From: Nakamurella multipartita DSM 44233
Lineage (GTDB): Bacteria > Actinomycetota > Actinomycetes > Mycobacteriales > Nakamurellaceae
Direction: 5' to 3'
DNA: 64,000 nucleotides
NCBI RefSeq assembly: GCF_000024365.1
Contig: NC_013235.1
Span: 2,418,001 to 2,482,000, forward strand
Each line of letters starts with the position of its first letter. Within the stretch, counting starts at the first letter, position 1. The notes beneath the pieces are model-generated. The model was not told the origin of the DNA, did not search any database, and worked only from the letters and a program-made list of their open reading frames with translations. Below are positions 26,198 through 35,767 of this stretch, piece after piece. The translations under genes and the position numbers were made by a program.

Positions 26198-26446
26198 GTG
26201 GTGGACGAGCATTCGATCCTGACCCAGATCACGACCCTGGTGGACCAGGAGCACGAGCTGCGCACCCAGTTCCAGCGGGGGGAGCTGACCGGCGACTCCG
26301 AACGGGAGCAGCTGGCCGCGCTGGAGGGGGCCCTGGACCAGTGCTGGGACCTGCTGCGCCAGCGACGGGCCCGGCGCGAGTTCGGGCAGAACACCGACGA
26401 CGTGCAGGTGCGCAGCGTCGAGCAGGTCGAGAACTACCGGCAGTGA
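26198..26446 (+). CDS. DUF2630 protein
   Basis: 82 aa, helical. Pattern HSILTQITTLVDQEHELRTQ, then LEGALDQCWDLLRQRRARRE and a VE.YRQ end, matches the DUF2630 family of actinobacteria. Start 7 bp after ribF with GGGAGA in between, so translationally linked to ribF. Function unknown. Confidence 0.88.
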   Translation: MVDEHSILTQITTLVDQEHELRTQFQRGELTGDSEREQLAALEGALDQCWDLLRQRRARREFGQNTDDVQVRSVEQVENYRQ

Positions 26447-26510
26447 GGATTTCTCGGTTCCGCCGGGCCGGCGGACGCTGTGTCGACGGACGCTGGGCCG
26501 ACGGACGCTG

Positions 26511-27776
26511 ATGTCGCCGATCCTGGCCACCGTCATCGGTGTGCTGTTGCTGCTGGCCGTCCTGGGTTTTTCCATCGCCCGGCCCAAGGGCCTGCCGGAG
26601 GCCGTCGCCGCCGTCCCGGCCGCCGGCCTGGCCCTGCTGCTCGGCCTGATCAGCCCGGCGCAGGCGCTCTCCGGTGTCGAGACCCTGGGGCCGACCATCG
26701 GGTTCCTGGCCGCCATCCTGGTCATCGCGCACCTGGCCGACGAAGACGGGGTGTTCCGCTGGATCGGCGGCCTGCTGGTGGCCGGCAGCCGGGGCAGTGC
26801 GCAGCGCCTGCTCACCCTGGTCTTCGTGGTCGCCTCGCTGACCACGGCGCTGCTGTCGCTGGATGCCACCGTGGTCCTGCTGACCCCGGTGCTGCTCGGC
26901 GCGGTGCGCCGGCTGCAGGTCAGTGCCGCCCCGCCGGTCTACGCGGCGGCGCACCTGTCCAACACCGCCTCGTTGCTGTTGCCGGTGTCGAACCTGACCA
27001 ACCTGCTGGCCTTCCACGCCTCGGGGCTGACCTTCGTCGGGTTCGCCGGGCTGATGGCCGGGCCGTGGGTGGCGGCGATCGTCGTCGAGTACGTGATCTT
27101 TCGGTGGATGTTCGCCGGTGACCTGGCCCCCTCGCACGACAGCCCGGCCGGCCGGACCGCCGACCCCGACCCGCAGCCGGCGCCGACCGGGTCGCTGATC
27201 CTGCTCGGGGCGATCCTGGTCGCGGTGTTCGGCTCGTCCGCCTTCGGGGTCGAACCGGTGTGGGTGGCCGGGCTCGGCGCACTGGTCTGGGCGATCTGGG
27301 ATCTGGCCCGCCGGCGGGTGCGGGCCGGTGCGCTGCTGACCGCGCTCAACCCGTGGTTCCTGGTCTTCGTCGCCGCGCTGGCCGTCGTCGTCCAGGCCGC
27401 CATCGGGCACGGGCTCCAGGACGGGCTGGCCGCCGTGCTCCCGGTCGGGGACGGCATCGGCCAGCTGATCCTGCTCGCGGTCATCGCCGCGGTGCTGGCC
27501 AACCTGATCAACAACCTGCCGGCCACCCTGGTCATGCTGGCCGCGCTGGGCGCCAGCCCGGCGGCCGCGGCCGTGCTGGCCGTGCTGATCGGGGTGAACA
27601 TCGGACCGAACCTGACCTACGCCGGCTCGCTGGCCACCATGCTGTGGCGGCGGATCCTGCACGAGAAGGGTCACGGCCCGTCGCTGCGCCGGTTCACCCT
27701 GCTCGGCCTGGCCACGGTCGGGCCCGCCCTGCTGGCCGCGGTGCTGGCGCTGTGGCTGGGGCACAGCCTGGTCTGA
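26511..27776 (+). CDS. SLC13/ArsB-type membrane transporter
   Basis: 421 aa, about 10-12 hydrophobic segments. Ion-transporter superfamily features in two repeats: LSNTASLLLPVSNLTNLLAF in the first half and LANLINNLPATLVMLAAL / IGVNIGPNLTYAGSLATMLW in the second, the paired discontinuous-helix motifs of ArsB/NhaD-like carriers. Arsenite export is possible but no arsR or arsC is nearby, so the substrate is open. ATG 26511 lacks an obvious RBS; the 64-bp spacer from DUF2630 contains three GACGGACGCTG-like direct repeats. Confidence 0.85.
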   Translation: MSPILATVIGVLLLLAVLGFSIARPKGLPEAVAAVPAAGLALLLGLISPAQALSGVETLGPTIGFLAAILVIAHLADEDGVFRWIGGLLVAGSRGSAQRLLTLVFVVASLTTALLSLDATVVLLTPVLLGAVRRLQVSAAPPVYAAAHLSNTASLLLPVSNLTNLLAFHASGLTFVGFAGLMAGPWVAAIVVEYVIFRWMFAGDLAPSHDSPAGRTADPDPQPAPTGSLILLGAILVAVFGSSAFGVEPVWVAGLGALVWAIWDLARRRVRAGALLTALNPWFLVFVAALAVVVQAAIGHGLQDGLAAVLPVGDGIGQLILLAVIAAVLANLINNLPATLVMLAALGASPAAAAVLAVLIGVNIGPNLTYAGSLATMLWRRILHEKGHGPSLRRFTLLGLATVGPALLAAVLALWLGHSLV

Positions 27777-27797
27777 GCCCCGGCTCGGCCGCGCTCG

Positions 27798-28325
27798 TCA
27801 GTGCGGCGGGTGCGGGGGTGGCGGCGGCTGGTGGCCGGGCGGCGGGGGCGGCGGGATCGTGCCGACCCCGGGCGCGCGCTCGGGCCAGACCAGCAGCACC
27901 GGGCACGGGCTGTGGTCGACGACGAACCGGGTGGCCGGACCGAGCGAGCGGGGCCCGAGCCGGCTGCGGTCGCCGTCGCGGGCCAGGACCAGCAGGTCGG
28001 CGCCCTCGGCGGCGGCCACCACCTCCCGTTCCAAGCGGCCGTGCCGGCTGACCATCTCGGCCGGCCGGCCGAGCCGGTGCCGGGCGGCGTCGAGTACCTC
28101 GGTCGAGGAGGCCGACAGCTGCTCGTCGATGCCGGAGCCGCCCGAGTAGCGGCGTCCCAGCAGGCCGGCGAAGGCGCCCTTGGCCACCTCGCCGACGTCG
28201 TCGGCGACCACGTGCACCAGGGTGACCTCGGCCGCCTCGGGGGCGATCGTCCGGGCCTGGTCGACGGCGGCTTCCCACACGCCGTCGGCCACCCACACCA
28301 GGACCTTCATGACGCCGGCATTCAT
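27798..28325 (-). CDS. Universal stress protein (UspA family)
   Basis: 175 aa, single Usp domain: MKVLVWVADG start and the ATP-binding-type end GDRSRLGPRSLGPATRFVVDHSPCPVLLVWP (G-2x-G-9x-G pattern, slightly altered). Ends with a Pro/His tail, PPPPPPGHQPPPPPHPPH, not typical for the family and conceivably metal-binding. Start at ATG 28325 is preceded by GGAAGGG; an internal ATG at 28310 gives the canonical N-terminus. Convergent with the transporter gene, 20 bp after the esterase gene on the same strand. Confidence 0.87.
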   Translation of the reverse strand: MNAGVMKVLVWVADGVWEAAVDQARTIAPEAAEVTLVHVVADDVGEVAKGAFAGLLGRRYSGGSGIDEQLSASSTEVLDAARHRLGRPAEMVSRHGRLEREVVAAAEGADLLVLARDGDRSRLGPRSLGPATRFVVDHSPCPVLLVWPERAPGVGTIPPPPPPGHQPPPPPHPPH

Positions 28326-28345
28326 GAGGCCGCCCTTCCCGGCCG

Positions 28346-29494
28346 TCAGTGGCCGGCGGAACTCGCGTGATGCTGCGGGACCGGATTCTGACCGATCTCG
28401 TGATCACCCACGGGTCGCGACGCGACCGGGTCGACCGCGCCGTGACCGACCGTATCCCGAGCCTGCGGCGGGGTCGAGGGGACCGCCCCGGGCAGCGGGC
28501 GGGTGGCCCGCTCGGGTGCCGAGGTGGGGTACAGCGCCAGCCGTTGCTCGGCGCACATCTCGGCCAGCGCCTGCCGGACGGTGCCGCGAATGACCGACGG
28601 GAAGCTGAAGTAGCCGTGCGGCATGCCGACGTACTCGGTGAGCCGAACCTGGTTACCGGCCTGCTGCAGGGCCCGGGCGTAGCGGATGCCGTCGTCGCGC
28701 AGCGGGTCGTACTCGGCGACCTGGATCAACGCGGGCGGCAGCCCGGCCAGGTCCGGCGCCAGGATCGGCGAGGCCATCGGATTGTCGGCGTCGCCGTCGG
28801 GCCCCAGGTACTGGTCGCGGAAGGTCATCATGATGGCCGAGGACAGGATGGGCCAGTCGCCCCGGGCCGGCGCGGCCGCGTCGAAGTCCTCGGGGGTGCG
28901 CAGGTCGGTGGCCGGGTAGATCAGCGACTGGTGGGCGATGGCCGGCCCGCCGCGGTCCCGGAAGACCTGGCAGGCCACGGCGGCCAGGTTGCCGCCGGCG
29001 CTGTCGCCCATCAGGGCGATCCGGGAGGTGTCCGCGCCGAGCTCGTCGCCGTGGGTGGCCACCCAGGTCACGGCGGCCAGGCTGTCCAGAACGGCGGTAG
29101 GGAACCGGTACACCGGGGCCAGCCGGTAGTCAACCGACACCACGACGGCGCCGACGCCCAGGCAGACCTGGCTGCACAGCCAGTCCGAATGGTCCAGGGC
29201 GCCCAAGGCCCACCCGCCGCCGTGGAAGTAGATGACCACGGGGCTGTCGGCCGGTTGCGTGGCCGCGCGATAGATGCGGATCGGCACTCGTTCGCCGTCC
29301 TGCTCGATCACCCGGTCCTGGGTCACCACGCCCTTGGCCAGCTTGCCGGTGACCCCGGTGGTCAGCTTGCCGTGGCTGGCCAACAGTTCCTGCGCCCGGA
29401 CGATCTGTTCGGGGGTCTTGGTGTCCACCGATCCACCCGGCGTGTGTGCGAACAGCCAGGCGAACGCCCGCACCCGTCGATCCAGCTTGCCCAT
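28346..29494 (-). CDS. Alpha/beta hydrolase, HSL-type esterase/lipase
   Basis: 382 aa. Oxyanion motif YFHGGGWALG, nucleophile GDSAGGN, acid EYDPLRDDG and His in GMPHGYF form a complete HSL-family (LipN/LipH-like) triad. About 55 polar residues follow the catalytic domain (SAPERATRPLPGAVPSTPP...), of unknown role. No signal peptide, so cytosolic. Transcribed toward the usp gene, divergent from the DUF4436 gene. Substrate class: short- to medium-chain acyl esters by family. Confidence 0.9.
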   Translation of the reverse strand: MGKLDRRVRAFAWLFAHTPGGSVDTKTPEQIVRAQELLASHGKLTTGVTGKLAKGVVTQDRVIEQDGERVPIRIYRAATQPADSPVVIYFHGGGWALGALDHSDWLCSQVCLGVGAVVVSVDYRLAPVYRFPTAVLDSLAAVTWVATHGDELGADTSRIALMGDSAGGNLAAVACQVFRDRGGPAIAHQSLIYPATDLRTPEDFDAAAPARGDWPILSSAIMMTFRDQYLGPDGDADNPMASPILAPDLAGLPPALIQVAEYDPLRDDGIRYARALQQAGNQVRLTEYVGMPHGYFSFPSVIRGTVRQALAEMCAEQRLALYPTSAPERATRPLPGAVPSTPPQARDTVGHGAVDPVASRPVGDHEIGQNPVPQHHASSAGH

Positions 29495-29584
29495 ACCGGT
29501 CCCTACTCGTCAGTAACTTATGGCTCCATTGTGCCAGCGACGGCCCGGCGATGCCCGGAAAGCGGCCCGATCAGAGGGTCGGCG

Positions 29585-30514
29585 ATGGTGCGGGTCACAA
29601 TGCAGCCCATGCCCACTCCGGCCGATCCGCTCACCGGCCCGGCCATCGACCCCGCCTCCGGGCGGCGGCGGGCCCGGCTGCGGGCCGGCGCCCGGGTGGT
29701 GGCCGCGGTGGCCGTGGTGGTCGCGCTCTACGTCGCGCTGGTCGTCACCTACGCGCTCAGCGACGCGGCCACCGTGGACCGTAAGGCCGTGCCCCGGCCG
29801 GACGGCGGGGTGGCCGTCATCCTCACCGCGCGCACCATCACCGCGGCCGCCGGCACCATGCGGGTCGACGTCGCCATCGATCCGGATCCGTCGCTGCTCG
29901 GGTCCGACGGTTACCCGAGCCGGCCCATCACCGTCGCGGTGGACCCGACCGAGGAGGACGCCGACCTGGTCTTCGAGGCGGACCGGCGGCCCCAGGCCCG
30001 CCAGCTCACGGTGCTCTTCGACGGCGACATCCAGGACTGGCCGTTCGACCGGTACACCGGCTCGCTCACCGCGACGGTCACCGTGGGGCAGGGGGCCGAC
30101 GCCGTCCTTGTCGATTCGGTGATCGAGCTGGACGGCTCGGTGCAGGGCTGGGACCTGGCCGAATCCGCGGACCCGCAGGCGCCCGACCTGCTGGTCGACG
30201 TCAGCTTCCACCGCTCGTCGGCCATCATGTTGTTCGGCCTGACCCTGGTGCTGGTGCTGATCCTGCTGCCGGTGGCCTGCTGGATCGTGCAGGTTCGGCT
30301 CTACCGGGACCGCCGGCTGTTCGAGGCGGGCATGCTGGGCTGGACCGCGGCGCTGTTGTTCGCCACCATTCCCATCCGCAACTTCTTCCCCGGCTCACCG
30401 CCGCCGGGGTCGTGGGTGGACGTGCTGGTGGTGCTGTGGGTGGTGGTGGCGTTGGCGGCGGCCCTGTTCGTCGGCGTCGCCGCCTGGATCCGCAGCCCGC
30501 GCCCGTCGCCGTGA
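29585..30514 (+). CDS. DUF4436 membrane protein
   Basis: About 309 aa. One N-terminal transmembrane helix (about 32-55, VVAAVAVVVALYVALVV), an extracytoplasmic domain of about 150 residues with PFDRYTGSL, then three C-terminal helices (IMLFGLTLVLVLILLPVACW and two more). Matches the DUF4436 family of actinobacterial membrane proteins. Starts possible at ATG 29585 (AGAGGG upstream), 29600 or 29609; the first is listed. The long open frame to 28349 is an antisense shadow of the esterase gene. Function unknown. Confidence 0.8.
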   Translation: MVRVTMQPMPTPADPLTGPAIDPASGRRRARLRAGARVVAAVAVVVALYVALVVTYALSDAATVDRKAVPRPDGGVAVILTARTITAAAGTMRVDVAIDPDPSLLGSDGYPSRPITVAVDPTEEDADLVFEADRRPQARQLTVLFDGDIQDWPFDRYTGSLTATVTVGQGADAVLVDSVIELDGSVQGWDLAESADPQAPDLLVDVSFHRSSAIMLFGLTLVLVLILLPVACWIVQVRLYRDRRLFEAGMLGWTAALLFATIPIRNFFPGSPPPGSWVDVLVVLWVVVALAAALFVGVAAWIRSPRPSP

Positions 30515-30697
30515 TCGCCGGGGGTCGGGCTGTATCCGGGTCCAGGTCCGGGTCCGGGTCCGGGTCCGACCGTCGGCGCTGATAGACTGGTCGACTGGGT
30601 CCGGCTGCAGTCCGTGGCGGCCGGCACCGTCATCCCCCCGGCGAAGGTAGTCCGGAGCGGGCCGAGCACGGGACAAGAACCAGTAGGAGCACCAGAC
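30515..30697 (+). promoter_or_regulatory. rpsO promoter and leader
   Basis: A CCGGGT hexamer array (30535-30569) is followed by GATAGACT with -10 TAGACT at 30583-30588. The resulting leader of about 100 nt before GTG 30698 is long enough for the S15 autoregulatory structure known in several bacteria, but I cannot assign a fold. Confidence 0.45.
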
Positions 30698-30967
30698 GTG
30701 GCGTTGACCGCCGAGCAGAAGAAGGAAATCCTCGCCGAGTACGGCCTGCACGAGAGCGACACCGGTTCGCCCGAGGCGCAGGTTGCGATGCTCTCGAAGC
30801 GGATCGCCGATCTGACCGACCACCTCAAGCAGCACAAGCACGACCACCACACCCGCCGCGGCCTGATGGGCCTGGTCGGCCGGCGGCGTCGGCTGCTGCG
30901 TTACCTGCAGCAGGTCGACATCACCCGCTACCGCTCGCTGATCGAGCGGCTCGGGCTGCGTCGATAG
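30698..30967 (+). CDS. rpsO: Small ribosomal subunit protein uS15
   Basis: 89 aa, exact family length. Binds 16S rRNA helices 20-22. [21 protein letters not shown], then [21 protein letters not shown] are diagnostic. GTG start with AGGAG 8 nt upstream; the 28 extra N-terminal codons of the open frame are not coding. Upstream of pnp, the conserved rpsO-pnp pair. Confidence 0.98.
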   Translation: MALTAEQKKEILAEYGLHESDTGSPEAQVAMLSKRIADLTDHLKQHKHDHHTRRGLMGLVGRRRRLLRYLQQVDITRYRSLIERLGLRR

Positions 30968-30981
30968 CATCATCTCGGCCA

Positions 30982-31006
30982 CCGGGCCGCCGCGTTGGCG
31001 GCCCGG
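30982..31006 (+). terminator. Hairpin after rpsO
   Basis: Perfect 10-bp stem CCGGGCCGCC (30982-30991 with 30997-31006), loop GCGTT, 15 nt after the rpsO stop. No T-run; may act as terminator/attenuator or as a 3'-end stabiliser before pnp. The remaining ~250 bp to pnp show no gene. Confidence 0.6.
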
Positions 31007-31260
31007 GCGCCGAGTCCAACTGAATACCCCACACCAGGGCCACTCACCTGTTCGTACGGCGCCGTCGTCATCGCGACGCTCCCTCGGCCGGTCCTCGGTA
31101 GTGGCCACCGGAACACGACCCCGCCCCGCGGGCGGGCCGTGGGTCCGGCGGCTTCGATCGAAGGCCGGCATCTTCCGGCGAGCGCGCACGCCGTCGTCTC
31201 GCACCCGAGTGGCCCCCAGCACCGGTCCGGCGTCGCCGCGACCGGCAACCAAGGAGCCAC

Positions 31261-33513
31261 ATGTCAGATCCGACCACCACCAGCGCCACCGCCGTCCTGG
31301 ACAACGGCTCGTTCGGGACCCGCACGGTCCGGTTCGAGACCGGCCGGCTGGCCCAGCAGGCCGCCGGCGCCGTCGCCGCCTACCTGGACGACGACACCAT
31401 GCTGTTGTCGGCCACCAGCGTCGGCAAGCATCCGAAAGAGCAGTTCGACTTCTTCCCGCTCACGATCGACGTCGAGGAGCGGATGTACGCGGCCGGGCGC
31501 ATCCCCGGATCCTTCTTCCGCCGCGAGGGCCGTCCGTCCGAGGACGCGATCCTGACCTGCCGGCTGATCGACCGCCCGCTGCGCCCCACCTTCACCAACG
31601 GGCTGCGCAACGAGGTCCAGGTCGTCATCACCGTGATGGCGCTGAACCCGGACGACCTGTACGACGTGCTGGCCATCAACGCCGCGTCGGCGTCCACCCA
31701 GATCTCCGGTCTGCCGTTCTCCGGCCCCGTCGCCGGCGTCCGCGTGGCCCTCATCGACGGCCAGTGGGTCGCCTTCCCGCGGCACTCCGAGCTGGAGCGG
31801 GCGGTGTTCGACATGGTGGTCGCCGGCCGGCTGGCCGGTGATGATGTCGCGATCATGATGGTCGAGGCCGAGGCCACCACCGCCACCGTCGGCCTGGTCG
31901 CCGGCGGCGCCGTCGCGCCGACCGAGGAGGTCGTCGCCGAGGGTCTGGAGGCGGCCAAGCCGTTCCTGCGGGTGCTGTGCCAGGCGCAGAACGAGCTGGC
32001 CGGCAAGTCGGCCAAGCCGGTCGCCGAGTTCCCGCTCTTCCCGGCCTACCAGGAAGACGCCTTCGCGGCCGTCGAGAACGTGGCCTCCGACGAGCTGGCC
32101 CAGGCGCTGACCATCGCCGGCAAGCAGGACCGCGACGCCGCCGTGGACGCGGTCAAGGCCCGGGTCTACGAGCAGCTCTCGGCGACCTTCGCCGGCCGGG
32201 AGTCCGAGCTGGGCAACGCGTTCCGCTCGGTGACCAAGAAGCTGGTCCGCCAGCGGGTGCTCAAGGACAAGGTCCGCATCGACGGCCGTGGCCTGACCGA
32301 CATCCGCACCCTGGGCGCCGAGGTCGGCTACCTGCCGCGGGTGCACGGGAGCGCGCTGTTCGAGCGGGGCGAGACCCAGATCCTGGGCGTCACCACGCTG
32401 AACATGCTCCGGATGGAGCAGCAGCTGGACACGCTGGCGCCGGAGAACCGCAAGCGCTACATGCACAACTACAACTTCCCGCCCTACTCGACCGGTGAGA
32501 CCGGCCGGGTCGGCTCGCCCAAGCGGCGCGAGATCGGGCACGGCGCCCTGGCCGAGCGGGCCCTGGTGCCCGTGCTGCCCACCCGCGAGGAGTTCCCCTA
32601 CGCCATCCGGCAGGTCTCCGAGGCGCTGGGCTCCAACGGCTCCACCTCGATGGGCTCGGTCTGTGCCTCGACCCTGTCCCTGCTGAACGCGGGCGTGCCG
32701 CTGAAGGCGGCCGTGGCCGGCATCGCCATGGGCCTGGTGTCCGACACCGTCACCGCCGAGGACGGCACCTCGTCGGTGCAGTACGTCGCGCTGACCGACA
32801 TCCTGGGCGCCGAGGACGCGTTCGGCGACATGGACTTCAAGGTCGCCGGCACCCGGCAGTTCGTCACCGCGCTGCAGCTGGACACCAAGCTGGACGGCAT
32901 CCCGTCCGAGGTCCTGCGCGGTGCGCTGGTGCAGGCCCGGGACGCCCGGTTCACCATCCTGGACGTCATGCACGAGGCGATCGACGCGCCGGACCCGATG
33001 AGCGAGAACGCCCCGCGGATCACCACCATCAAGGTGCCGGTCGACAAGATCGGCGAGGTGATCGGGCCGAAGGGCAAGATGATCAACTCGATCACCGAGC
33101 AGACCGGCGCGGACATCGCGATCGAGGACGACGGCACGATCTTCGTGTCCGGGCCGGACGGCGGCGCCGTGCAGGCCGCGATCGACATCATCAACTCGAT
33201 CGCCAACCCGCAGCTGCCCAAGGTCGGCGAGCGCTTCCTGGGCACCGTGGTCAAGACCACTGCCTTCGGCGCCTTCGTCTCGCTGCTCCCGGGTCGCGAC
33301 GGCCTGGTGCACATCTCCAAGCTGGGCAGCGGCAAGCGGATCGCCAAGGTCGAGGACGTGGTCAACGTCGGCGACAAGCTGCAGGTCGAGATCGTCGAGA
33401 TCGACGCCCGCGGCAAGATCAGCCTGGTCCCGGTCAAGGCCGACGACCCGGCGGACGCGCCGGCTCCGGCCGATTCGGCTCCGGTGGCCGAGCCCGAGCC
33501 CGCGCAGGTCTGA
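31261..33513 (+). CDS. pnp: Polynucleotide phosphorylase
   Basis: 750 aa. Phosphorolytic 3'-5' exoribonuclease of the RNA degradosome, also involved in (p)ppGpp synthesis in actinomycetes (GpsI). Two RNase PH domains (first 30-~230, second ~330-570 with [15 protein letters not shown] and [14 protein letters not shown]), KH domain ([12 protein letters not shown]) and C-terminal S1 domain ([29 protein letters not shown]), then a Pro/Ala tail. ATG 31261 has AAGGAG. Followed 4 bp later by the M16 protease gene. Confidence 0.98.
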   Translation: MSDPTTTSATAVLDNGSFGTRTVRFETGRLAQQAAGAVAAYLDDDTMLLSATSVGKHPKEQFDFFPLTIDVEERMYAAGRIPGSFFRREGRPSEDAILTCRLIDRPLRPTFTNGLRNEVQVVITVMALNPDDLYDVLAINAASASTQISGLPFSGPVAGVRVALIDGQWVAFPRHSELERAVFDMVVAGRLAGDDVAIMMVEAEATTATVGLVAGGAVAPTEEVVAEGLEAAKPFLRVLCQAQNELAGKSAKPVAEFPLFPAYQEDAFAAVENVASDELAQALTIAGKQDRDAAVDAVKARVYEQLSATFAGRESELGNAFRSVTKKLVRQRVLKDKVRIDGRGLTDIRTLGAEVGYLPRVHGSALFERGETQILGVTTLNMLRMEQQLDTLAPENRKRYMHNYNFPPYSTGETGRVGSPKRREIGHGALAERALVPVLPTREEFPYAIRQVSEALGSNGSTSMGSVCASTLSLLNAGVPLKAAVAGIAMGLVSDTVTAEDGTSSVQYVALTDILGAEDAFGDMDFKVAGTRQFVTALQLDTKLDGIPSEVLRGALVQARDARFTILDVMHEAIDAPDPMSENAPRITTIKVPVDKIGEVIGPKGKMINSITEQTGADIAIEDDGTIFVSGPDGGAVQAAIDIINSIANPQLPKVGERFLGTVVKTTAFGAFVSLLPGRDGLVHISKLGSGKRIAKVEDVVNVGDKLQVEIVEIDARGKISLVPVKADDPADAPAPADSAPVAEPEPAQV

Positions 33514-33517
33514 CCGA

Positions 33518-34873
33518 GTGGTTGCCGTGGTGACCGGCCCGGTCCGGCGGGCTCGCACCACGGTGCTGGAGCGGGCGGCTGACGGTTCCACCGTCACCGC
33601 CACGCTCCTGCCCGGTGGCCTGCGGGTGGTCACCGAAAGTGTGCCGGGCGCGCGCAGCGCGACCATCGGCGTCTGGGTGGGCGTGGGGTCGGTCGACGAG
33701 ACCCCACGCCTGGCCGGCGCGTCGCACTTCCTGGAGCACCTGCTGTTCAAGGGCACCCGTACCCGCACCGGGTACGAGATCGCCGACGCGGTCGACGCCG
33801 TCGGCGGCGAGCTGAACGCGTTCACCTCGCACGAGTACACCTGCTACTACGCGCGCATCCTGGCCGAGCAGGCCAAGCTGGCCGTCGACCTGGTGTGCGA
33901 CGTCGTGCTGGATGCGGTGATCGCCACCGACGACGTGGACACCGAGCGCACGGTCATCCTGGAAGAGATCGCCATGCGCGACGACGACCCGGAAGACACG
34001 CTGGCCGATGCCTTTGCCGAGGCCGTGTTCGCCGGGCATCCGGTGGCCGCCCCGGTGATCGGCTCGACCGGCACGATCACCGCGATGTCCCGATCGCAGA
34101 TCGCCGGCTACTACCGGCGTCGCTACCACCCCGGGCAGATGGTGGTGGCGATCGCCGGCGGCGTCGATCACGGCGATGCGCTGCGCTGGGTGCGCGCCGC
34201 CTTCGCGTCCCGGCTGGCCCGGGACCCGGAGGCCGGCCCCGCGCAGTACCGCAGCGGGCGCGGCCGGGCCCGCGCGCTCGGCCGGCCGCTGGTGATCACC
34301 CGGGACACCGAACAGGCCCACCTGTGCCTGGGTGTCCCTTCGGGCAACCGCAACTCGCCCGACCGCAGCGTGCTGGCCGTGCTGTCGTCCGCGTTGGGCG
34401 GCGGCATGAGCTCCCGGCTGTTCCGCTCGATCCGCGAGGAACGCGGCCTGGCCTACTCGTGCTACTCGGGCACCGCCGCCTACTCCGACGTCGGCGCGCT
34501 GTCGGTGTACGCCGGCTGCGCCCCCGACCACCTCGGCGAGGTGGCCAGCCTGATCGGCCGGGAACTGCTCGACGTCGCCGAGAACGGGCTGCGGCCGGAC
34601 GAGCTGACCCGGGTGCGCGGCCAGCTGTGCGGCTCGCTCGCCCTGGCGCTGGAGGACTCCGAGTCGAAGATGAGCCGGATCGGCAAGTCGCTGCTGGTCC
34701 GCCAGGAGTTCCGCACCGTCGAGCAGGAATTCGCCGCGATCCGGTCGGTCACGGCCGAGCAGGTCGGCGCCCTGGCCCGCCAGTTGCTGCAGCGCCCCCT
34801 GTCCGCCGCCATCGTCGGCCCCTACGCCGACGCCGACCAGCTGCCCGCGCCGCTGCGCGACCTCGTCGGCTGA
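33518..34873 (+). CDS. M16-family zinc metallopeptidase (PepR-like)
   Basis: 451 aa. Inverted zincin motif HFLEH with downstream Glu (VILEEIAMRDD), then a second, inactive-half M16 domain (GGGMSSRLFRSIREERGLAYS is the conserved signature). Processing-peptidase type; M. tuberculosis Rv2782c (pepR) also follows gpsI/pnp. GTG start 4 bp after the pnp stop with no own RBS, so translational coupling is likely. Substrate unknown. Confidence 0.93.
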   Translation: MVAVVTGPVRRARTTVLERAADGSTVTATLLPGGLRVVTESVPGARSATIGVWVGVGSVDETPRLAGASHFLEHLLFKGTRTRTGYEIADAVDAVGGELNAFTSHEYTCYYARILAEQAKLAVDLVCDVVLDAVIATDDVDTERTVILEEIAMRDDDPEDTLADAFAEAVFAGHPVAAPVIGSTGTITAMSRSQIAGYYRRRYHPGQMVVAIAGGVDHGDALRWVRAAFASRLARDPEAGPAQYRSGRGRARALGRPLVITRDTEQAHLCLGVPSGNRNSPDRSVLAVLSSALGGGMSSRLFRSIREERGLAYSCYSGTAAYSDVGALSVYAGCAPDHLGEVASLIGRELLDVAENGLRPDELTRVRGQLCGSLALALEDSESKMSRIGKSLLVRQEFRTVEQEFAAIRSVTAEQVGALARQLLQRPLSAAIVGPYADADQLPAPLRDLVG

Positions 34874-34923
34874 CCCCGCCCCCGTCCCTCCCTCCCGCCC
34901 CCCTTTCCCGCGCGGATCATCTT

Positions 34924-34994
34924 CCCCGGCGCGGAGGAACTCGACGACTCCCGTCCCACTCGTCACATTCGGCGTCACTTCATCCGCGCCGGGG
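34924..34994. repeat. Long-loop inverted repeat after the M16 protease gene
   Basis: Perfect 12-bp arms CCCCGGCGCGGA (34924-34935) and TCCGCGCCGGGG (34983-34994) with a 47-nt loop, 50 bp past the stop codon. Resembles in design the other long palindromes at gene ends in this window; probably 3'-end element or terminator. Confidence 0.65.
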
Positions 34995-35071
34995 TACCGC
35001 CCGATGAATCCGGCGCCGTCGACCGGTCGAACGGGCAGGCCGAGATCCGGCCGTCAGGGAGGGACGCCGAC

Positions 35072-35350
35072 ATGGTCATCGTCGCGGGACATCTGATCGT
35101 CGATCCGGCCGGCCGGACGCAGTATCTGGCCGGCTGCACGGACGCGGTCCGCGCGGCCCGGGCCGCGCCGGGGTGCCTGGACTTCGCCCTGGGCGCCGAT
35201 CTGCTCGATCCGGCCCGGGTGAACGTGTTCGAGCGCTGGACCTCGCCGGCCGCACTGGCCGCGTTCCGGGGGCAGGGCCCGAGCGAGGGTCAGCTGGACG
35301 AGATCCGGCGGTTCTCGATCGACGAGTTCGTCGTCGGCCGCGACGCATGA
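35072..35350 (+). CDS. Antibiotic biosynthesis monooxygenase (ABM)-domain protein
   Basis: 92 aa dimeric alpha/beta-barrel-type domain: VIVAGHLIVDPAGRTQYLAGCTDAVRAARAAPGCLDFALGAD, then NVFERWTSPAALAAF. ABM-fold proteins include quinol monooxygenases and small oxidative-stress enzymes that need no cofactor; exact substrate unknown. ATG start with GGAGGG 7-8 nt upstream. Confidence 0.88.
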   Translation: MVIVAGHLIVDPAGRTQYLAGCTDAVRAARAAPGCLDFALGADLLDPARVNVFERWTSPAALAAFRGQGPSEGQLDEIRRFSIDEFVVGRDA

Positions 35351-35428
35351 CGGTCCGCCGGTCCGCGCGCCGGATTATCCTGCCCACGACCACTTCTGGT
35401 CATCACTAACGTCATCGGGAGGCAGCGC

Positions 35429-35740
35429 GTGGCCGGGACCCGGTACGAGTTCGCCGCCGAACTGTGGCGGTGGGCCGCCCGCACCGAACAGTGGGTGTTC
35501 CTGCGCCTGCCCGACGACGTATCCGCCGAGATCGCCGACGTGCCGCGACCGCGGGCCGGGTTCGGCGCGGTCAAGGTGGCGGCCACCATCGGCGGGTCCC
35601 GGTGGCGCACGTCGATCTTCCCCGAGCGCACCGGCGGCCCCTACGTCCTCCCGGTCAAGAAGGCGGTCCGCATCTCCGAGGGTCTGGAGGTCGGCGACGT
35701 GGCTCGGGTCGGCATCGAAACCCTCGACGACGCCGGCTGA
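35429..35740 (+). CDS. DUF1905 protein
   Basis: 103 aa. YEFAAELWRWAARTEQWVFLRLP, GGSRWRTSIFPERTGG, YVLPVKKAVRISEGLEVGD are the DUF1905 family pattern (small beta-barrel-like domain). GTG start with GGGAGG upstream. Stands 78 bp after the ABM gene; may be co-transcribed. Function unknown. Confidence 0.88.
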   Translation: MAGTRYEFAAELWRWAARTEQWVFLRLPDDVSAEIADVPRPRAGFGAVKVAATIGGSRWRTSIFPERTGGPYVLPVKKAVRISEGLEVGDVARVGIETLDDAG

Positions 35741-35767
35741 GTCGGGCCGCAGACCAGCCGCGAGCAA

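Noticed and set aside
31264-33840. 858-codon open frame on the minus strand opposite pnp
   Set aside because: Antisense shadow with Asp/His/Arg-rich random-like composition; pnp on the plus strand is unambiguous.
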